Made by a program: the position numbers and the translations under genes
The notes under the pieces: generated by a model
Told to the model about the DNA's origin: nothing
Database searches by the model: none
What the model saw: the letters and a program-made list of their open reading frames with translations, nothing else
Assembly: GCF_900116875.1 (NCBI RefSeq)
Contig: NZ_FPCC01000016.1
Location: 1 to 64,000, forward strand
Source: Butyrivibrio sp. INlla21
Lineage (GTDB): Bacteria; Bacillota; Clostridia; Lachnospirales; Lachnospiraceae
DNA: 64,000 nucleotides
Direction: 5' to 3'
In this document: positions 1 through 9,105 of the stretch, in pieces
How positions within the stretch are numbered: position 1 is the first letter of the stretch
How the letters are laid out: every line of letters starts with the position of its first letter

Positions 1-108
1 TACTATGCGACCGCGTGAATCAATGAAGATTGCTTTCAGATCCTCCGCTCTTCCGATCTTTTCCCAAAGCGCATCTATCTCTGCTTGTATATCTTCTATA
101 GATCTCAT
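1..108 (-). CDS. Partial small helical protein, N-terminus only
   Basis: The reverse strand has an ATG at 108 preceded by a GGGGAA ribosome binding site, opening a frame that runs off the left edge of the window. The 36 visible residues begin MRSIEDIQAEIDALWEKIGR and look like a charged amphipathic helix. The gene follows the 100-residue gene at 121-423 by 12 bases, so the two are probably co-transcribed. Small helical proteins in such pairs accompany WXG100/LXG type VII secretion operons in Firmicutes, but nothing in this fragment proves that. Function is unassigned. Confidence 0.5.
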   Translation of the reverse strand, partial: MRSIEDIQAEIDALWEKIGRAEDLKAIFIDSRGRIV

Positions 109-120
109 ATTTATTCCCCA

Positions 121-423
121 TCATCTTTTACTTGTCTCGACTTTTATACTTGAAGCAGCTTCTTTATCTACGTTCATCATGCTGTCTCGCATCTTGATAT
201 AAGCCGACGGCAAAACTGCCGCTGATTCCGCATTATAAGCCTTAGATGACTGAAGGACATCCTTTAAGAGTTTAGTCATCTTCTTGCCAACAGCGGTATT
301 ATCCCAGGTTTTTACGTTATTAAGTACAGCATCGGAAAGGACACAGGTAGACGCAGAGGTGCCGATAGAATCGACTATCTCCGTAAAGACATTCGTGTCC
401 ATAAAGACTTTATTTTCAGACAT
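121..423 (-). CDS. Small WXG100/TIGR04197-like protein, possible type VII secretion substrate
   Basis: This 100-residue protein has no signal peptide and no membrane segment. It is alpha-helical in composition, with two predicted helical halves around a central KTWDNTAVGKKM stretch, and ends in a D-K-E-A-A pattern near the C-terminus. That length and the late D...A pattern recall the small TIGR04197/WXG100 substrates of Firmicute type VII secretion, though no classical WXG turn is present. A ribosome binding site (AAGGATAGGGGAAA) precedes the ATG. It lies 122 bases downstream of the RyR-domain gene and directly upstream of the partial gene at the window edge. The family assignment is a guess from size and pattern. 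Confidence 0.5.
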   Translation of the reverse strand: MSENKVFMDTNVFTEIVDSIGTSASTCVLSDAVLNNVKTWDNTAVGKKMTKLLKDVLQSSKAYNAESAAVLPSAYIKMRDSMMNVDKEAASSIKVETSKR

Positions 424-545
424 TTCCCCTATCCTTCCTTTTATCTTATAAGCGTATTTGTAAATAACTAATTAACATGATATCACGGTAATACTTGTCC
501 TTGCAAGAGAACGTAAGAAAATAAAAACTGATTTGTCATAAATAT

Positions 546-1985
546 TTACACCAGTTTTTCTATTTCTCTTTTGATAGTCTTATCGTAGATTCCGTCTTTT
601 GCTCTTTCAGCATCCGAAAGCTTCTCATAAGGAACAAGGAGATTGTGCTTACGCTTCTCGTTATCTCTTTTTTCTGCATAAGACCAGTGATTTATAAAGT
701 GGAAACGGCTCCATCTGATGTGTTCGATCTTAAGTGCGTCTTCATCTTCATCACTCAGAATGCCGTCTTCCTTTAATTTCTTTTCAATCCAGTAGTGATC
801 AGCTCTTGCGATACTTGAGCTCTTTTTAAAACCGCTGAGTTTTTTCCATTCGTTTTCCATCTCTTTTTTATAGTCGGAAGGTGCACATCTTTCTGAATAC
901 CTAAGTGCATAGTCGTAGTTGAAGAGTTTACCTTGAAGATATAAGCTCTCTTTTTTAACACTTTCTTCCGTAAGAAGATCGTCAAGAGCTCCGAAGGTAA
1001 TGATCTTGTCGGAATCGTAAATATCTTCGTAGCTTGTTTCTTCCTTGAAATAACAATGAATCTCCGCAGTCGGATTTACGTAGAGGACCATCTGTATCAT
1101 GTCAATGCTGTTTTCTTCAAAGCAGTAGATCACGCGGTCAATCTCCTTAAAAGCATCAGCGAATTCAAAGGCGTCATTTTCGTGAATGATTATCGTATCT
1201 TTGTTGTCAGTCGGGAGATTACCGATAAACTTTGCCTTGGCACCTGTAAGTCCCCAAATATGATATTCAAAAGACTGCTCCAAAGTATATAGGTTATTGA
1301 GATAACCGTATTTAAAGATTGCATCGGCAACGTCGTTGTTTCCGATGATTGCAATCTTAAAGCTTTTATCCTTGTGGTTGTAAAGATTGTATTTTTTCCA
1401 ATAATCTCGTGCCAGAAGTTCATTTGTATTAAAGAAGTGAAGGTCTGCTTCCGAAGTGTCTGTCGCTTTAAGAAGCGTGGAATCAAGCTCAGTCATCATC
1501 ATGAAGACCTTTTGATTCTTCAGTCTTGTCTCATTCTGACTGTAAAATGTGATGTTCTTGGCGTCGTTTTCAAACATCACAATGTGGTTTTTTACCTTCT
1601 CAGGCCTGGAATCATTTTCTGTTGCATATCCGTTTTTTAATGATGAAGCAAGGGCGTACCCCAGCTCGTTGTCTGTGTATACTACGGTCGAATCTTTTTT
1701 TAACCTGATAAAGAAGTGTTCTATCTTGGCATAAGCGTATTTAAGGACACTTAAAATGATTCCGGCTGTTACGATTACGGAAGTAATCTCACCGAATAAG
1801 ATGAATGCGTTGACGTCTTCGGATACCGGGTTTACAAAATAAACGGCAATCGCGGCGTAGACGAATTCCCAGAATGTAAACTTACCTGTTATATAGTAGC
1901 CGTAGCAGGATACCACGAAGGGTATGAGCGCGGCAATGTAGATAAATACAGGATGTTTCTTGATGAATTTCTTTATTTTCCCCAT
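546..1985 (-). CDS. Membrane protein with Rossmann-like TrkA-N-type region and C-terminal RyR domain
   Basis: The 479-residue protein starts with three hydrophobic segments (about residues 12-32, 38-55 and 60-83), then a soluble region containing KIAIIGNNDVADAIF near residue 212, which looks like the first strand and loop of a Rossmann/TrkA-N fold. The last 65 residues, with EHIRWSRFHFINHWSY, RD, K-H and LVPYEKLSDAE, match the pattern of the RyR (ryanodine receptor) repeat domain found in some bacterial proteins. Such RyR plus TrkA-N proteins have been discussed as nucleotide-sensing or conflict-related; no enzymatic residue can be pointed to here. It begins 14 bases after alr with AGGAGA, so it is the last gene of the rex-alr operon. 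Confidence 0.75.
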   Translation of the reverse strand: MGKIKKFIKKHPVFIYIAALIPFVVSCYGYYITGKFTFWEFVYAAIAVYFVNPVSEDVNAFILFGEITSVIVTAGIILSVLKYAYAKIEHFFIRLKKDSTVVYTDNELGYALASSLKNGYATENDSRPEKVKNHIVMFENDAKNITFYSQNETRLKNQKVFMMMTELDSTLLKATDTSEADLHFFNTNELLARDYWKKYNLYNHKDKSFKIAIIGNNDVADAIFKYGYLNNLYTLEQSFEYHIWGLTGAKAKFIGNLPTDNKDTIIIHENDAFEFADAFKEIDRVIYCFEENSIDMIQMVLYVNPTAEIHCYFKEETSYEDIYDSDKIITFGALDDLLTEESVKKESLYLQGKLFNYDYALRYSERCAPSDYKKEMENEWKKLSGFKKSSSIARADHYWIEKKLKEDGILSDEDEDALKIEHIRWSRFHFINHWSYAEKRDNEKRKHNLLVPYEKLSDAERAKDGIYDKTIKREIEKLV

Positions 1986-1998
1986 TTACATTCTCCTC

Positions 1999-3159
1999 TT
2001 ATCTTACAAACTTCCTCGGTACTCTCTTATTAATATCGCATGTAAGCTCGTAGTTGAATCTTCCGCTCATCTCTCCCAAAAGCTCAGCCGAGATCTCCTC
2101 TCCGCTTGTCTTGTCTTTTCCAAGGAGGATGACATCGTCGCCCTCTTTTGCTTCGGGAATATCAGTCACATCAACCATGAACTGATCCATGCAGACTCTG
2201 CCAAGAATCTGTGCTCGCTTGCCTCTAATAAGAACGTATCCCTTGCCGGAAAGGCTCCTGGGATATCCGTCTCCGTAGCCAACGGGAATCGTAGCGATCT
2301 TGGTATTCTTATCGCAGACAAAGGTTCCGCCGTAGCTTACAGGTGTTCCCGCAGCAACTTCTTTGATCATAACTATATGGCTAATAAGCTCCATAACAGG
2401 CTTAAGATCCACAATATCCTTAGGCACTTCCTCGGAAGGCCACATTCCGTACATAGTAACACCGGCTCTTACCATATCCATGGATGATTCGGGAACCGCA
2501 ATGATACTCGCGGAATTCGCGCAGTGATGAAGCTCGATCTTGCGTCCTAATTTCTCTTCCACATCGCTTACAAAGCCCGCAAACACAAGCTCTCTTTCTT
2601 TTACATTGGAAAGATCCTTCTCATCCGCTCTTGCAAAGTGAGTGAAAATGCCTTCTATCTCAAGAGATTTTTCTTTTTCACATTCAAGGACAAAAGAAAT
2701 TCCGGCATCGTCGGGATGTATTCCGATCCTGGACATTCCGGTATCAACAGCGATATGGATAGGTGCAGGCTCTTTTATCACGCCGTCTTTAAGAAGCTTG
2801 TCCGCGCACTGCGAAAGCTCTTTTACCATGTCTGATCTAAAGACGGTCGGCCTGATACCTTCCTTGAGCATCCTCTCGTACGCGTAAGGGAAGGTGTAAC
2901 CGAGAATAAGAATAGGCTTACGTATGCCGTTATCCCTAAGCTCAAAGGCTTCCTCCGCGGTCGCTGTCGCGTAGCCCCAGATGTAATCCTTAGTCTCAAG
3001 GTCCTTTGCTATCTCGATACTTCCGTGTCCGTATGCATCTGTCTTAATAACCGCCATGATCTTGGTACCCTCAGGTATGTTGGCACGCATGGAATCAAGG
3101 TTGTACTCCACAGCGCTCAGATCGATCTTGGCGCAAACTCTCAAAAACTCGTTCTGCAT
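1999..3159 (-). CDS. alr: Alanine racemase
   Basis: Alr is a PLP enzyme that interconverts L- and D-alanine, supplying D-Ala for peptidoglycan. The 386 residues fit the family length. The PLP lysine is K39 in VIKTDAYGHG; the N-terminal TIM barrel follows, with HHCANSA and RAGVTMYG motifs, and the C-terminal beta domain holds the second catalytic tyrosine in VSYGGTF and the VGYGDGYPR motif. It lies 15 bases downstream of the NAD(P)HX repair gene and 13 bases upstream of the RyR gene. The alr/nnr pairing is common in Firmicutes. The identification is secure. Confidence 0.97.
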   Translation of the reverse strand: MQNEFLRVCAKIDLSAVEYNLDSMRANIPEGTKIMAVIKTDAYGHGSIEIAKDLETKDYIWGYATATAEEAFELRDNGIRKPILILGYTFPYAYERMLKEGIRPTVFRSDMVKELSQCADKLLKDGVIKEPAPIHIAVDTGMSRIGIHPDDAGISFVLECEKEKSLEIEGIFTHFARADEKDLSNVKERELVFAGFVSDVEEKLGRKIELHHCANSASIIAVPESSMDMVRAGVTMYGMWPSEEVPKDIVDLKPVMELISHIVMIKEVAAGTPVSYGGTFVCDKNTKIATIPVGYGDGYPRSLSGKGYVLIRGKRAQILGRVCMDQFMVDVTDIPEAKEGDDVILLGKDKTSGEEISAELLGEMSGRFNYELTCDINKRVPRKFVR

Positions 3160-3174
3160 TAGATTTCTTTTTCC

Positions 3175-4731
3175 TTATTTCAATATATCTTCAAGCTCAT
3201 CGACAATATCCGTTGCCGTCATAGACAGCTTGCCGTGGCCTCTTGCTGCGATATTTCCTGCAGCGCCGTGAATGTATGCTCCGAGGCACGCCGCTTCAAA
3301 TCCCGTAAGATCATAGCTAAGAAGCGCTCCTAGAATACCTGTGAGCACGTCTCCGCTGCCTGCGGTCGCCATTCCGTCGTTGCCGCTCATATTAATATAA
3401 ATCTTTTTCTCATTGCTGTCACTTACGATGCTGCGCGCATCCTTGCAGATGACCGTGCAGTGAAGCTCGTTCGCAAGCTCCTTGGGATACTCCAAAAGAT
3501 GCTCCTTGCAGTCCGCAACGCTCGTATTAAACAGTCTTGCAAATTCGCCCAAATGAGGCGTGATTATCAGCTTCTTGCCACCCGTAGCATAATTGGAAAC
3601 AATGCTACGTAAGTTCTTGTCATCCGAAATAATATTGAGCGCATCCGCATCCGCAATTATGTCCTTGTCATAGTTGTCAAAGAGCGTTCTTACAAGCTCT
3701 ATTCCCTTACCGTCAGCACCGATGCCGGGGCCAATAACAGCACAGCTTGACCACTTCATCGCTTCAGATAACTTGGGAAGGATCGGCTCAAAATCCTCAT
3801 AAGTACATAGAAGTGCTTCAGGCAAAAGAGTCTTCACAGCGTCCGCGTTTTCGGCTGCCGTAAACACCATGACCATACCCGCTCCGGATTTAAGGCAGGC
3901 GCCCGCCGATAAGATGCAAGCTCCGCTTATGGTCTTGGAACCTGCGATAACAAGGACTTTTCCGTTTGTTCCCTTGTTGGAATCCTTTTTCCTCTCAGGC
4001 AAAAGATCTTTTACCTCATCATCGTACCAAAAGCACGTAGGCTCTTTGGCCAAAAAGCTCTCGTCCGTGATACCGGCGTCCTTCACAATAAGCTTACCCG
4101 TATACTCGCAGCCCGGATAAAGAAGGTGCCCTATCTTAACCTGATTGAAGGTAACGGTCGAATCCGCCATAACGGCGCAGTCCATGACTTTGCCGTTGTC
4201 CGCGTTTATTCCCGAAGGAATATCGACAGATACAACGAACATGTCATCCAATCTTTCTTTTTTACAATCATTGATATAGTTTATCGCTTCCTCAAATGTA
4301 CCCGTGACATTTCTTGAAAGCCCTATACCGAACAATGCATCTACTATGATATCCCATTCGGCAACGCTTTTGTTGTCTCTTATATTGGAAAAAGTGTCAG
4401 TAGTGATCCCGTAACTTCCGCAGATCTTGAGCTGCATCAAAAGAAGATCGCTGCACTTGGTGGGATCTCCGATAACGCACAGATTTACAAGATATCCTCT
4501 CTGTTTGAGGAGTCTTGCGATACATGCGCCATCTCCTCCGTTGTTTCCGATTCCCGCAAAGACAAGTGCTCTGCGCTTTCTCGTGATCTTTCTTTCATCA
4601 GCGTATCTGTCTACTTCATCGCACACCGAAAGAGATGCTCTTTCCATAAGAATCTCGGTCTGAACGCCGAAGATCTGCGACGTATTTCTGTCGTACTGCT
4701 TCATCTCACTGCTAGTGACTGCGTATCTCAT
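3175..4731 (-). CDS. nnr: Bifunctional NAD(P)H-hydrate epimerase / ADP-dependent dehydratase
   Basis: The enzyme repairs hydrated NADH and NADPH: the N-terminal YjeF_N (NnrE) half epimerises the R to the S form, and the C-terminal NnrD half dehydrates it using ADP. The N-terminal half shows FAGIGNNGGDGACIARLL and VDIPSGINADNG. The C-terminal carbohydrate-kinase-like half shows GSKTISGACILSAGACLKSG, TPHLGEFARL and the NDGMATAGSGDVLTGILGALL motif. The ATG at 4731 is chosen because AAAAGGGG lies just upstream; an in-frame ATG 12 codons earlier lacks a good site. The product is then 518 residues. It lies between the coiled-coil gene and alr in the rex operon. Confidence 0.95.
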   Translation of the reverse strand: MRYAVTSSEMKQYDRNTSQIFGVQTEILMERASLSVCDEVDRYADERKITRKRRALVFAGIGNNGGDGACIARLLKQRGYLVNLCVIGDPTKCSDLLLMQLKICGSYGITTDTFSNIRDNKSVAEWDIIVDALFGIGLSRNVTGTFEEAINYINDCKKERLDDMFVVSVDIPSGINADNGKVMDCAVMADSTVTFNQVKIGHLLYPGCEYTGKLIVKDAGITDESFLAKEPTCFWYDDEVKDLLPERKKDSNKGTNGKVLVIAGSKTISGACILSAGACLKSGAGMVMVFTAAENADAVKTLLPEALLCTYEDFEPILPKLSEAMKWSSCAVIGPGIGADGKGIELVRTLFDNYDKDIIADADALNIISDDKNLRSIVSNYATGGKKLIITPHLGEFARLFNTSVADCKEHLLEYPKELANELHCTVICKDARSIVSDSNEKKIYINMSGNDGMATAGSGDVLTGILGALLSYDLTGFEAACLGAYIHGAAGNIAARGHGKLSMTATDIVDELEDILK

Positions 4732-4790
4732 AGTAGTTTTCCCCTTTTTAGAACAATAGGCTGCCACTCGGGCAGCCTACTATATATAAC

Positions 4791-5450
4791 TCATTCAACA
4801 AATTCACCGTCATCGGCGCTTCTCGGCCTTCTGATGGGATGCCTTCTGTTAGGATCGTATTTAAGATCAAATATCTCCATAACCTCAGGCCCGAATATCT
4901 GATGCATGTAGGAATAGAGATTGTAGTTTTCAAGCTCCGCTTCCTGCATATGGATTATGTTCTTCTTAAGCTCAACTCTCACTTTGGATACCCAATCATC
5001 AAGTTCCAAAATGTATTCGGTGTTGTCATGAAGCCTCTCATAGCAGACATTCATGGTCTCGACCATAAGCTTATAATCCACATCATATATTTCTCGCGAC
5101 AGGTCTTTTAACTCATCGCTATAGGAATCAAGTCTCTCATTGCACTCCGAGATAAGCCTGGTCCTGTCCTGGATCTCTTTCTCAATCTGGGGATTGTCAA
5201 TCTTACCTGCTTTATCGCGAAGCGGAACTATCTCGCCAAGAAGCTTCTTCTTAAGTTTCTTGATGTCCTTGGTCTCTCCGCGAAGCTTGGAATCCCTCTC
5301 TACCAGTGCATTAAGTTGATCCGCCAGCTCTTTGATCTCAGGCGACATTTCCGTCTGGGTAAAAAGCTGATGCCATTTGTTATCAAGCGTCAGAATGGGA
5401 ATCTTCTTCCCTTCAAGCGCAGACATATAGACTTTATTGTCTTTTGCCAT
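4791..5450 (-). CDS. Coiled-coil protein of unknown function in the rex operon
   Basis: This 219-residue soluble protein has no signal peptide. Residues about 35-130 are dense in E, K, L, R and D with heptad-like spacing, suggesting two antiparallel coiled coils. The C-terminus carries an acidic tail after a basic RRHPIRRPR segment. The start codon overlaps the rex stop codon by one base (TAATG), so translation is coupled to Rex. I do not recognise a named family. Its conserved-looking position between rex and the NAD(P)HX repair gene suggests a housekeeping role, but none can be named. Confidence 0.85.
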   Translation of the reverse strand: MAKDNKVYMSALEGKKIPILTLDNKWHQLFTQTEMSPEIKELADQLNALVERDSKLRGETKDIKKLKKKLLGEIVPLRDKAGKIDNPQIEKEIQDRTRLISECNERLDSYSDELKDLSREIYDVDYKLMVETMNVCYERLHDNTEYILELDDWVSKVRVELKKNIIHMQEAELENYNLYSYMHQIFGPEVMEIFDLKYDPNRRHPIRRPRSADDGEFVE

Positions 5451-6106
5451 TACTTTTTCTCACCCGGGTTTAATGTTTGTTCGTATCTGTTAATATTATA
5501 CGATAATTTCATCAAACTGTCAGATAAATGTACGTTTTCAACCTGTATGCTGCCCGGAACTTCAAGGTCAACATGCGCAAAGTTCCAGATAGCCTTGATA
5601 CCACATTCAGAAAGCCTGCGCGCCATGGGCACTGCCTGATCCTTGGGGATCGTAAGCACGGCTATTTCTATCTTGTTCTTGCGAACAAAGTCCTCAACTT
5701 CATCTATAGGGCGAACCTCTACGTCTCTTATCTTGGTACCGAAAAGCGATGGATCGCGGTCAAACGCCCCCTTAAATACAAAACCTCTTCTTGTAAAGTT
5801 GGTGTAACCCGCAATAGCCTTACCAAGATGTCCGGCGCCGATTATAACAAGGCTGTGCTCCTTATCAATACCAAGTATCTTACTGATCTCATCATAAAGA
5901 TAGCCGACATTATAACCATATCCCTGCTGACCAAATCCGCCGAAATTATTGAAATCCTGCCTGATCTGGGATGCAGTAACCTTCATTATATCGCTGAGTT
6001 CCTGAGATGATATTCTCTCGACACCCTTTTCCTTAAGGTCACCTAAATATCTGAAATAACGTGGGAGTCTCCCTATGACGGCTTGAGAAATCTCTTTATC
6101 TGCCAT
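5450..6106 (-). CDS. rex: Redox-sensing transcriptional repressor Rex
   Basis: Rex is a homodimeric repressor that binds DNA when NADH/NAD+ is low and releases it when NADH rises. The 218 residues show an N-terminal winged helix (about 1-75, with SQELSDIMKVTASQIRQDF and the GFGQQGYGY linker) and a Rossmann NADH domain with VIIGAGHLGKAIAGY followed by GAFDRDPSLFG. It heads the minus-strand operon continuing to the NAD(P)HX repair enzyme and alr. A Rex operator-like sequence lies just upstream (6155-6172), which points to autoregulation. Family assignment is secure. Confidence 0.96.
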   Translation of the reverse strand: MADKEISQAVIGRLPRYFRYLGDLKEKGVERISSQELSDIMKVTASQIRQDFNNFGGFGQQGYGYNVGYLYDEISKILGIDKEHSLVIIGAGHLGKAIAGYTNFTRRGFVFKGAFDRDPSLFGTKIRDVEVRPIDEVEDFVRKNKIEIAVLTIPKDQAVPMARRLSECGIKAIWNFAHVDLEVPGSIQVENVHLSDSLMKLSYNINRYEQTLNPGEKK

Positions 6107-6154
6107 ATTCCGCTCCTCCTCATTTTTGATATGTGGAACAAAATTCCGATTGGA

Positions 6155-6172
6155 TTGTTAAGAATTCCACAA
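6155..6172. promoter_or_regulatory. Candidate Rex operator upstream of rex
   Basis: The 18-mer TTGTTAAGAATTCCACAA matches the clostridial Rex-box pattern TTGTTAA-N4-TTAACAA at all but two positions. It lies 49 bases upstream of the rex start, in the leader or promoter of the operon. This suggests Rex represses its own operon. Confidence 0.65.
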
Positions 6173-6218
6173 TTCAATTATATCTGCGCGTTAAAAGTCT
6201 GTCAATTGAAAAAAAGGC

Positions 6219-6249
6219 TAAAAAAGGGCAAGGGTAATATCCCTTGCCC
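6219..6249 (-). terminator. Intrinsic terminator after the chemotaxis receptor gene
   Basis: A perfect 9-bp stem (GGGCAAGGG at 6226-6234 with CCCTTGCCC at 6241-6249) closes a 6-base loop. Read on the minus strand it is followed by a T-run (TTTTTTAGCC). It sits about 40 bases beyond the stop codon of the chemotaxis receptor and upstream of the rex promoter, separating the two units. Confidence 0.9.
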
Positions 6250-6288
6250 CAAGTGCCCAAGGGGATGGATGGGCACCGAACCTGATTT

Positions 6289-8013
6289 TCACGGTTTGAA
6301 GTAGCTTATAGCTTCTGTCAGATTGCCTGCAAGATCCTGAAGATTTCTCGCCGACTCCGTTATTATCGAGAATGTCGCATTAAGCTCCTGCATAGACGCA
6401 TTGGTCTCCTGCGTTGATGCTGCATTTTCCTGAGATATAGCGGAAAGATCCGAGATAATCTCAACAAGCTTATTTTTAGCTTCATTAAGCTGCTCGATAT
6501 GTCCTGCGATAATGTCGGTACTTCCCGAAACATTTCCGACGTTCTCGGCCATTCCTTTCATATTGTTTCTGGTATCATCGAGCTGTTCCGACTGATGCTC
6601 AAAGCTTGCATTAAGTCTCTGCATAACCTCAACCGAAGCTTCGGAATCTGCAACAAGCTTCTCTACTATCTTATTTATCTCTTCCGCACTGTTACTACTC
6701 TGAATGGCAAGCTGACCGATCTGAGTCGCAACTACCGCAAAGCCTTTGCCCGCTTCACCGGCTCTGGCAGCCTCTATACTTGCATTAAGTGACAAAAGAT
6801 TGGTCTCCGATGCGATCTCCGATATAGCCTCCGAAAACTTCGTGATCTCTTTTGCCGATTCATTGGTCGATTCTATCGTACTTCCTATATCTCTTACGGA
6901 TTCCTGCACCTCGCCGCTCTGCTCGATAAGCCTGTCAAGCGCTTCCATAGCCGCTTCGCAGGATCTCTTCATCTCATTTGTATAGTTATTGAGCTGCTCG
7001 ACATTCTCAGCTACAACATCAATGTCTCTTCCGATATCGCCGGTACTTCCCGCCGCCGTCTCAACGCTCTCCGCCTGACTTACCGCACCTCTTGAGATGT
7101 CATCGACAGCTTCACTGACCTGATTGGATGCAGCGGAAGCCGAATCAGCGGATTCAGACAGTTCGGAACCGGATTTCTTCAGTTCTTTTGACATATCCAT
7201 GGTCGTGCGGATTACTTCGCCAAGCTTATCGGACAGCATCTGTGCTCCGTCCGCAAGCATTCCGATCTCATCATTTCTTTTTACCGATTTGGGATCTATG
7301 TTGAGCTTGAGTTCTCCCTTAGACAAAAGATCCAGCTCATCCGCGATTGCTCTCATCTTGACCGATACCGTATTCGCGACAAGAATTCCGACTGTCGAAA
7401 GAGCTATCGTAAGGATGATCGCCACAACTACCATTGCAGTGATTATCGATCTGATCTTGGAGGAAACATCCGCCGTCGTTCTTCCGCAAAAGACCATTCC
7501 GATAGGGGTTCCGTCGTCCTGACAAAGAGGCATATAGTAGCAATAATATTGCTGCGCCGCCCCGGCGGGAATCGCCTTTGGAATAAAAGTAGCCGTGTTT
7601 CCTTTTACAACGGTATTGTAAACTGCATCGGAAATATCGTGGCCGACAGCCTTTTTACCGCTTGCATCAAGCATCGTTGTGATCATACGGGTCTTTCCGT
7701 AGAAAAGAGAATACTCTATTCCCGTCTCATCTTTGAGATTATCCATGATCTCTTCATATTCGGCCATGACATTTTCTTCACCTTTATAGACACTTCCGTC
7801 AACAAGCTGCCAATCACCGTCCCATACACTTGACATCTCACTTCCAAGCTGTGTAACGGCAAACCTGAGCTCCTCTTCGACCATTGTGGTATAGGTCTTA
7901 TTTATCTCGATACCGCTTATGATCGTGAGCATCGTCGCAATTCCAACGATTGCCGCGATTGCTGCAAAAATAAGCTTTTGAACAACTTTTCCTTTTCTGA
8001 TCTTAGCTTCCAT
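6289..8013 (-). CDS. Methyl-accepting chemotaxis protein with single-Cache-like sensor
   Basis: This 574-residue membrane receptor signals to CheA/CheW. The order is an N-terminal transmembrane helix (about residues 14-34), an extracellular sensor with the [20 protein letters not shown] pattern of single-Cache domains, a second transmembrane helix near 195-220, a HAMP linker, and a long cytoplasmic coiled coil. The signalling tip contains [20 protein letters not shown] and [10 protein letters not shown]. The ATG at 8013 is preferred over one ten codons upstream because GAGGAGG precedes it. It is a single-gene unit closed by the terminator at 6219-6249. The ligand cannot be read from the sequence. 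Confidence 0.93.
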   Translation of the reverse strand: MEAKIRKGKVVQKLIFAAIAAIVGIATMLTIISGIEINKTYTTMVEEELRFAVTQLGSEMSSVWDGDWQLVDGSVYKGEENVMAEYEEIMDNLKDETGIEYSLFYGKTRMITTMLDASGKKAVGHDISDAVYNTVVKGNTATFIPKAIPAGAAQQYYCYYMPLCQDDGTPIGMVFCGRTTADVSSKIRSIITAMVVVAIILTIALSTVGILVANTVSVKMRAIADELDLLSKGELKLNIDPKSVKRNDEIGMLADGAQMLSDKLGEVIRTTMDMSKELKKSGSELSESADSASAASNQVSEAVDDISRGAVSQAESVETAAGSTGDIGRDIDVVAENVEQLNNYTNEMKRSCEAAMEALDRLIEQSGEVQESVRDIGSTIESTNESAKEITKFSEAISEIASETNLLSLNASIEAARAGEAGKGFAVVATQIGQLAIQSSNSAEEINKIVEKLVADSEASVEVMQRLNASFEHQSEQLDDTRNNMKGMAENVGNVSGSTDIIAGHIEQLNEAKNKLVEIISDLSAISQENAASTQETNASMQELNATFSIITESARNLQDLAGNLTEAISYFKP

Positions 8014-8157
8014 GTGTGGCCTCCTCATAAGAGTACTATTCATAATTACGTATATTAATTATTACAATTTAATTATAGCAAACAAATGTCTCATTTACAC
8101 AGTTTCAAAAAACATTTATCATATTGAAGAAAACCAAGAAAAGAAAGAGGATTTATT

Positions 8158-9045
8158 ATGTCTTATAAAGATTATATGGTCAGGGCAACCGCAGCAAATG
8201 CACAGATCAGAGCCTTTGCCGCAACAACCAAAGACCTTGCCGAATATGCAAGAAAGGTCCACGGCTTATCCCCCATCGCCGCAGCTGCGCTTGGAAGGCT
8301 GATGACGGGAACCGTTATGATGGGAACGATGATGGATAATGACGACGATCTCATTACGGTCAAGATAGACGGCGACGGCCCGATGAAGGGCGCACTCGCA
8401 ACAGCTGACAGGCACGGTAACGTCAAGGGTTACGTCATCAACCCTCTTGTTATTATGGAGCCAAATGCTTCAGGACACCTCAATGTTGGCGGAGGCTTTG
8501 GTGAGGGAACTCTCACAGTCATAAGGGATATGGGGTTAAAAGAGCCCTATGTAGGCCAGGTTCCTCTTTATACAGGAGAAGTCGCAGAGGATCTCACATA
8601 CTATTTTTCCAAGTCCGAACAGACTCCTTCTTCGGTCGGACTCGGAGTACTTGTCGAAAGAGAAAACTTATCCGTTATCGCAGCAGGCGGTTTTATCATA
8701 CAGCTCCTGCCCTTTGCCGATGACGCGACCATCGATCACCTTGAGGAGAACCTTAAAAAATTCACTTCCGTAACTGATATCTTAAAAGCCGAAAAGACTC
8801 CGGAAGAGCTCCTTAACATCCTTCTTGAGGGCTTTGACGTAGAGATCACTGACAAGGTTGATCTTAACTTTTACTGCAACTGCGATAAGGACAGAGTCGA
8901 AAGGGCTCTTATGCTGATCGGTAAAAAAGAGCTTGATGAGATGATAGAGGAAAACAAGGACTTTGATGTGTGCTGTCACTTCTGCAACAAAAAGTATACT
9001 TTTTCTCCCGAAGATCTTAAGAAAATAAGGGAACGCGCCAAGTAA
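8158..9045 (+). CDS. hslO: Redox-regulated holdase chaperone Hsp33
   Basis: Hsp33 is a cytosolic chaperone activated by oxidation: four zinc-binding cysteines form disulfides, the C-terminal linker unfolds and the protein holds unfolding clients. The 295 residues fit the family. The N-terminal fold shows GRLMTGTVMMG and NVGGGFGEGTLTVIRD. The C-terminal zinc site is CNC (about 238-240) and CHFC (about 270-273). AAAGAGGA precedes the ATG. The gene is divergent from the chemotaxis receptor and 60 bases upstream of the LysM 5'-nucleotidase gene, which has its own strong ribosome binding site. Confidence 0.96.
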   Translation: MSYKDYMVRATAANAQIRAFAATTKDLAEYARKVHGLSPIAAAALGRLMTGTVMMGTMMDNDDDLITVKIDGDGPMKGALATADRHGNVKGYVINPLVIMEPNASGHLNVGGGFGEGTLTVIRDMGLKEPYVGQVPLYTGEVAEDLTYYFSKSEQTPSSVGLGVLVERENLSVIAAGGFIIQLLPFADDATIDHLEENLKKFTSVTDILKAEKTPEELLNILLEGFDVEITDKVDLNFYCNCDKDRVERALMLIGKKELDEMIEENKDFDVCCHFCNKKYTFSPEDLKKIRERAK

Positions 9046-9105
9046 TTTTGACGGTAATGAGTTATAATATTTTTTAGACATAATTAAATATAAAGGAGGT
9101 ATGGT

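Noticed and set aside
9063-9068. TATAAT as promoter of the LysM nucleotidase
   Set aside because: The nearest TTGACG is only 9 bases away, too close for a SigA promoter; a promoter may exist but was not assigned.
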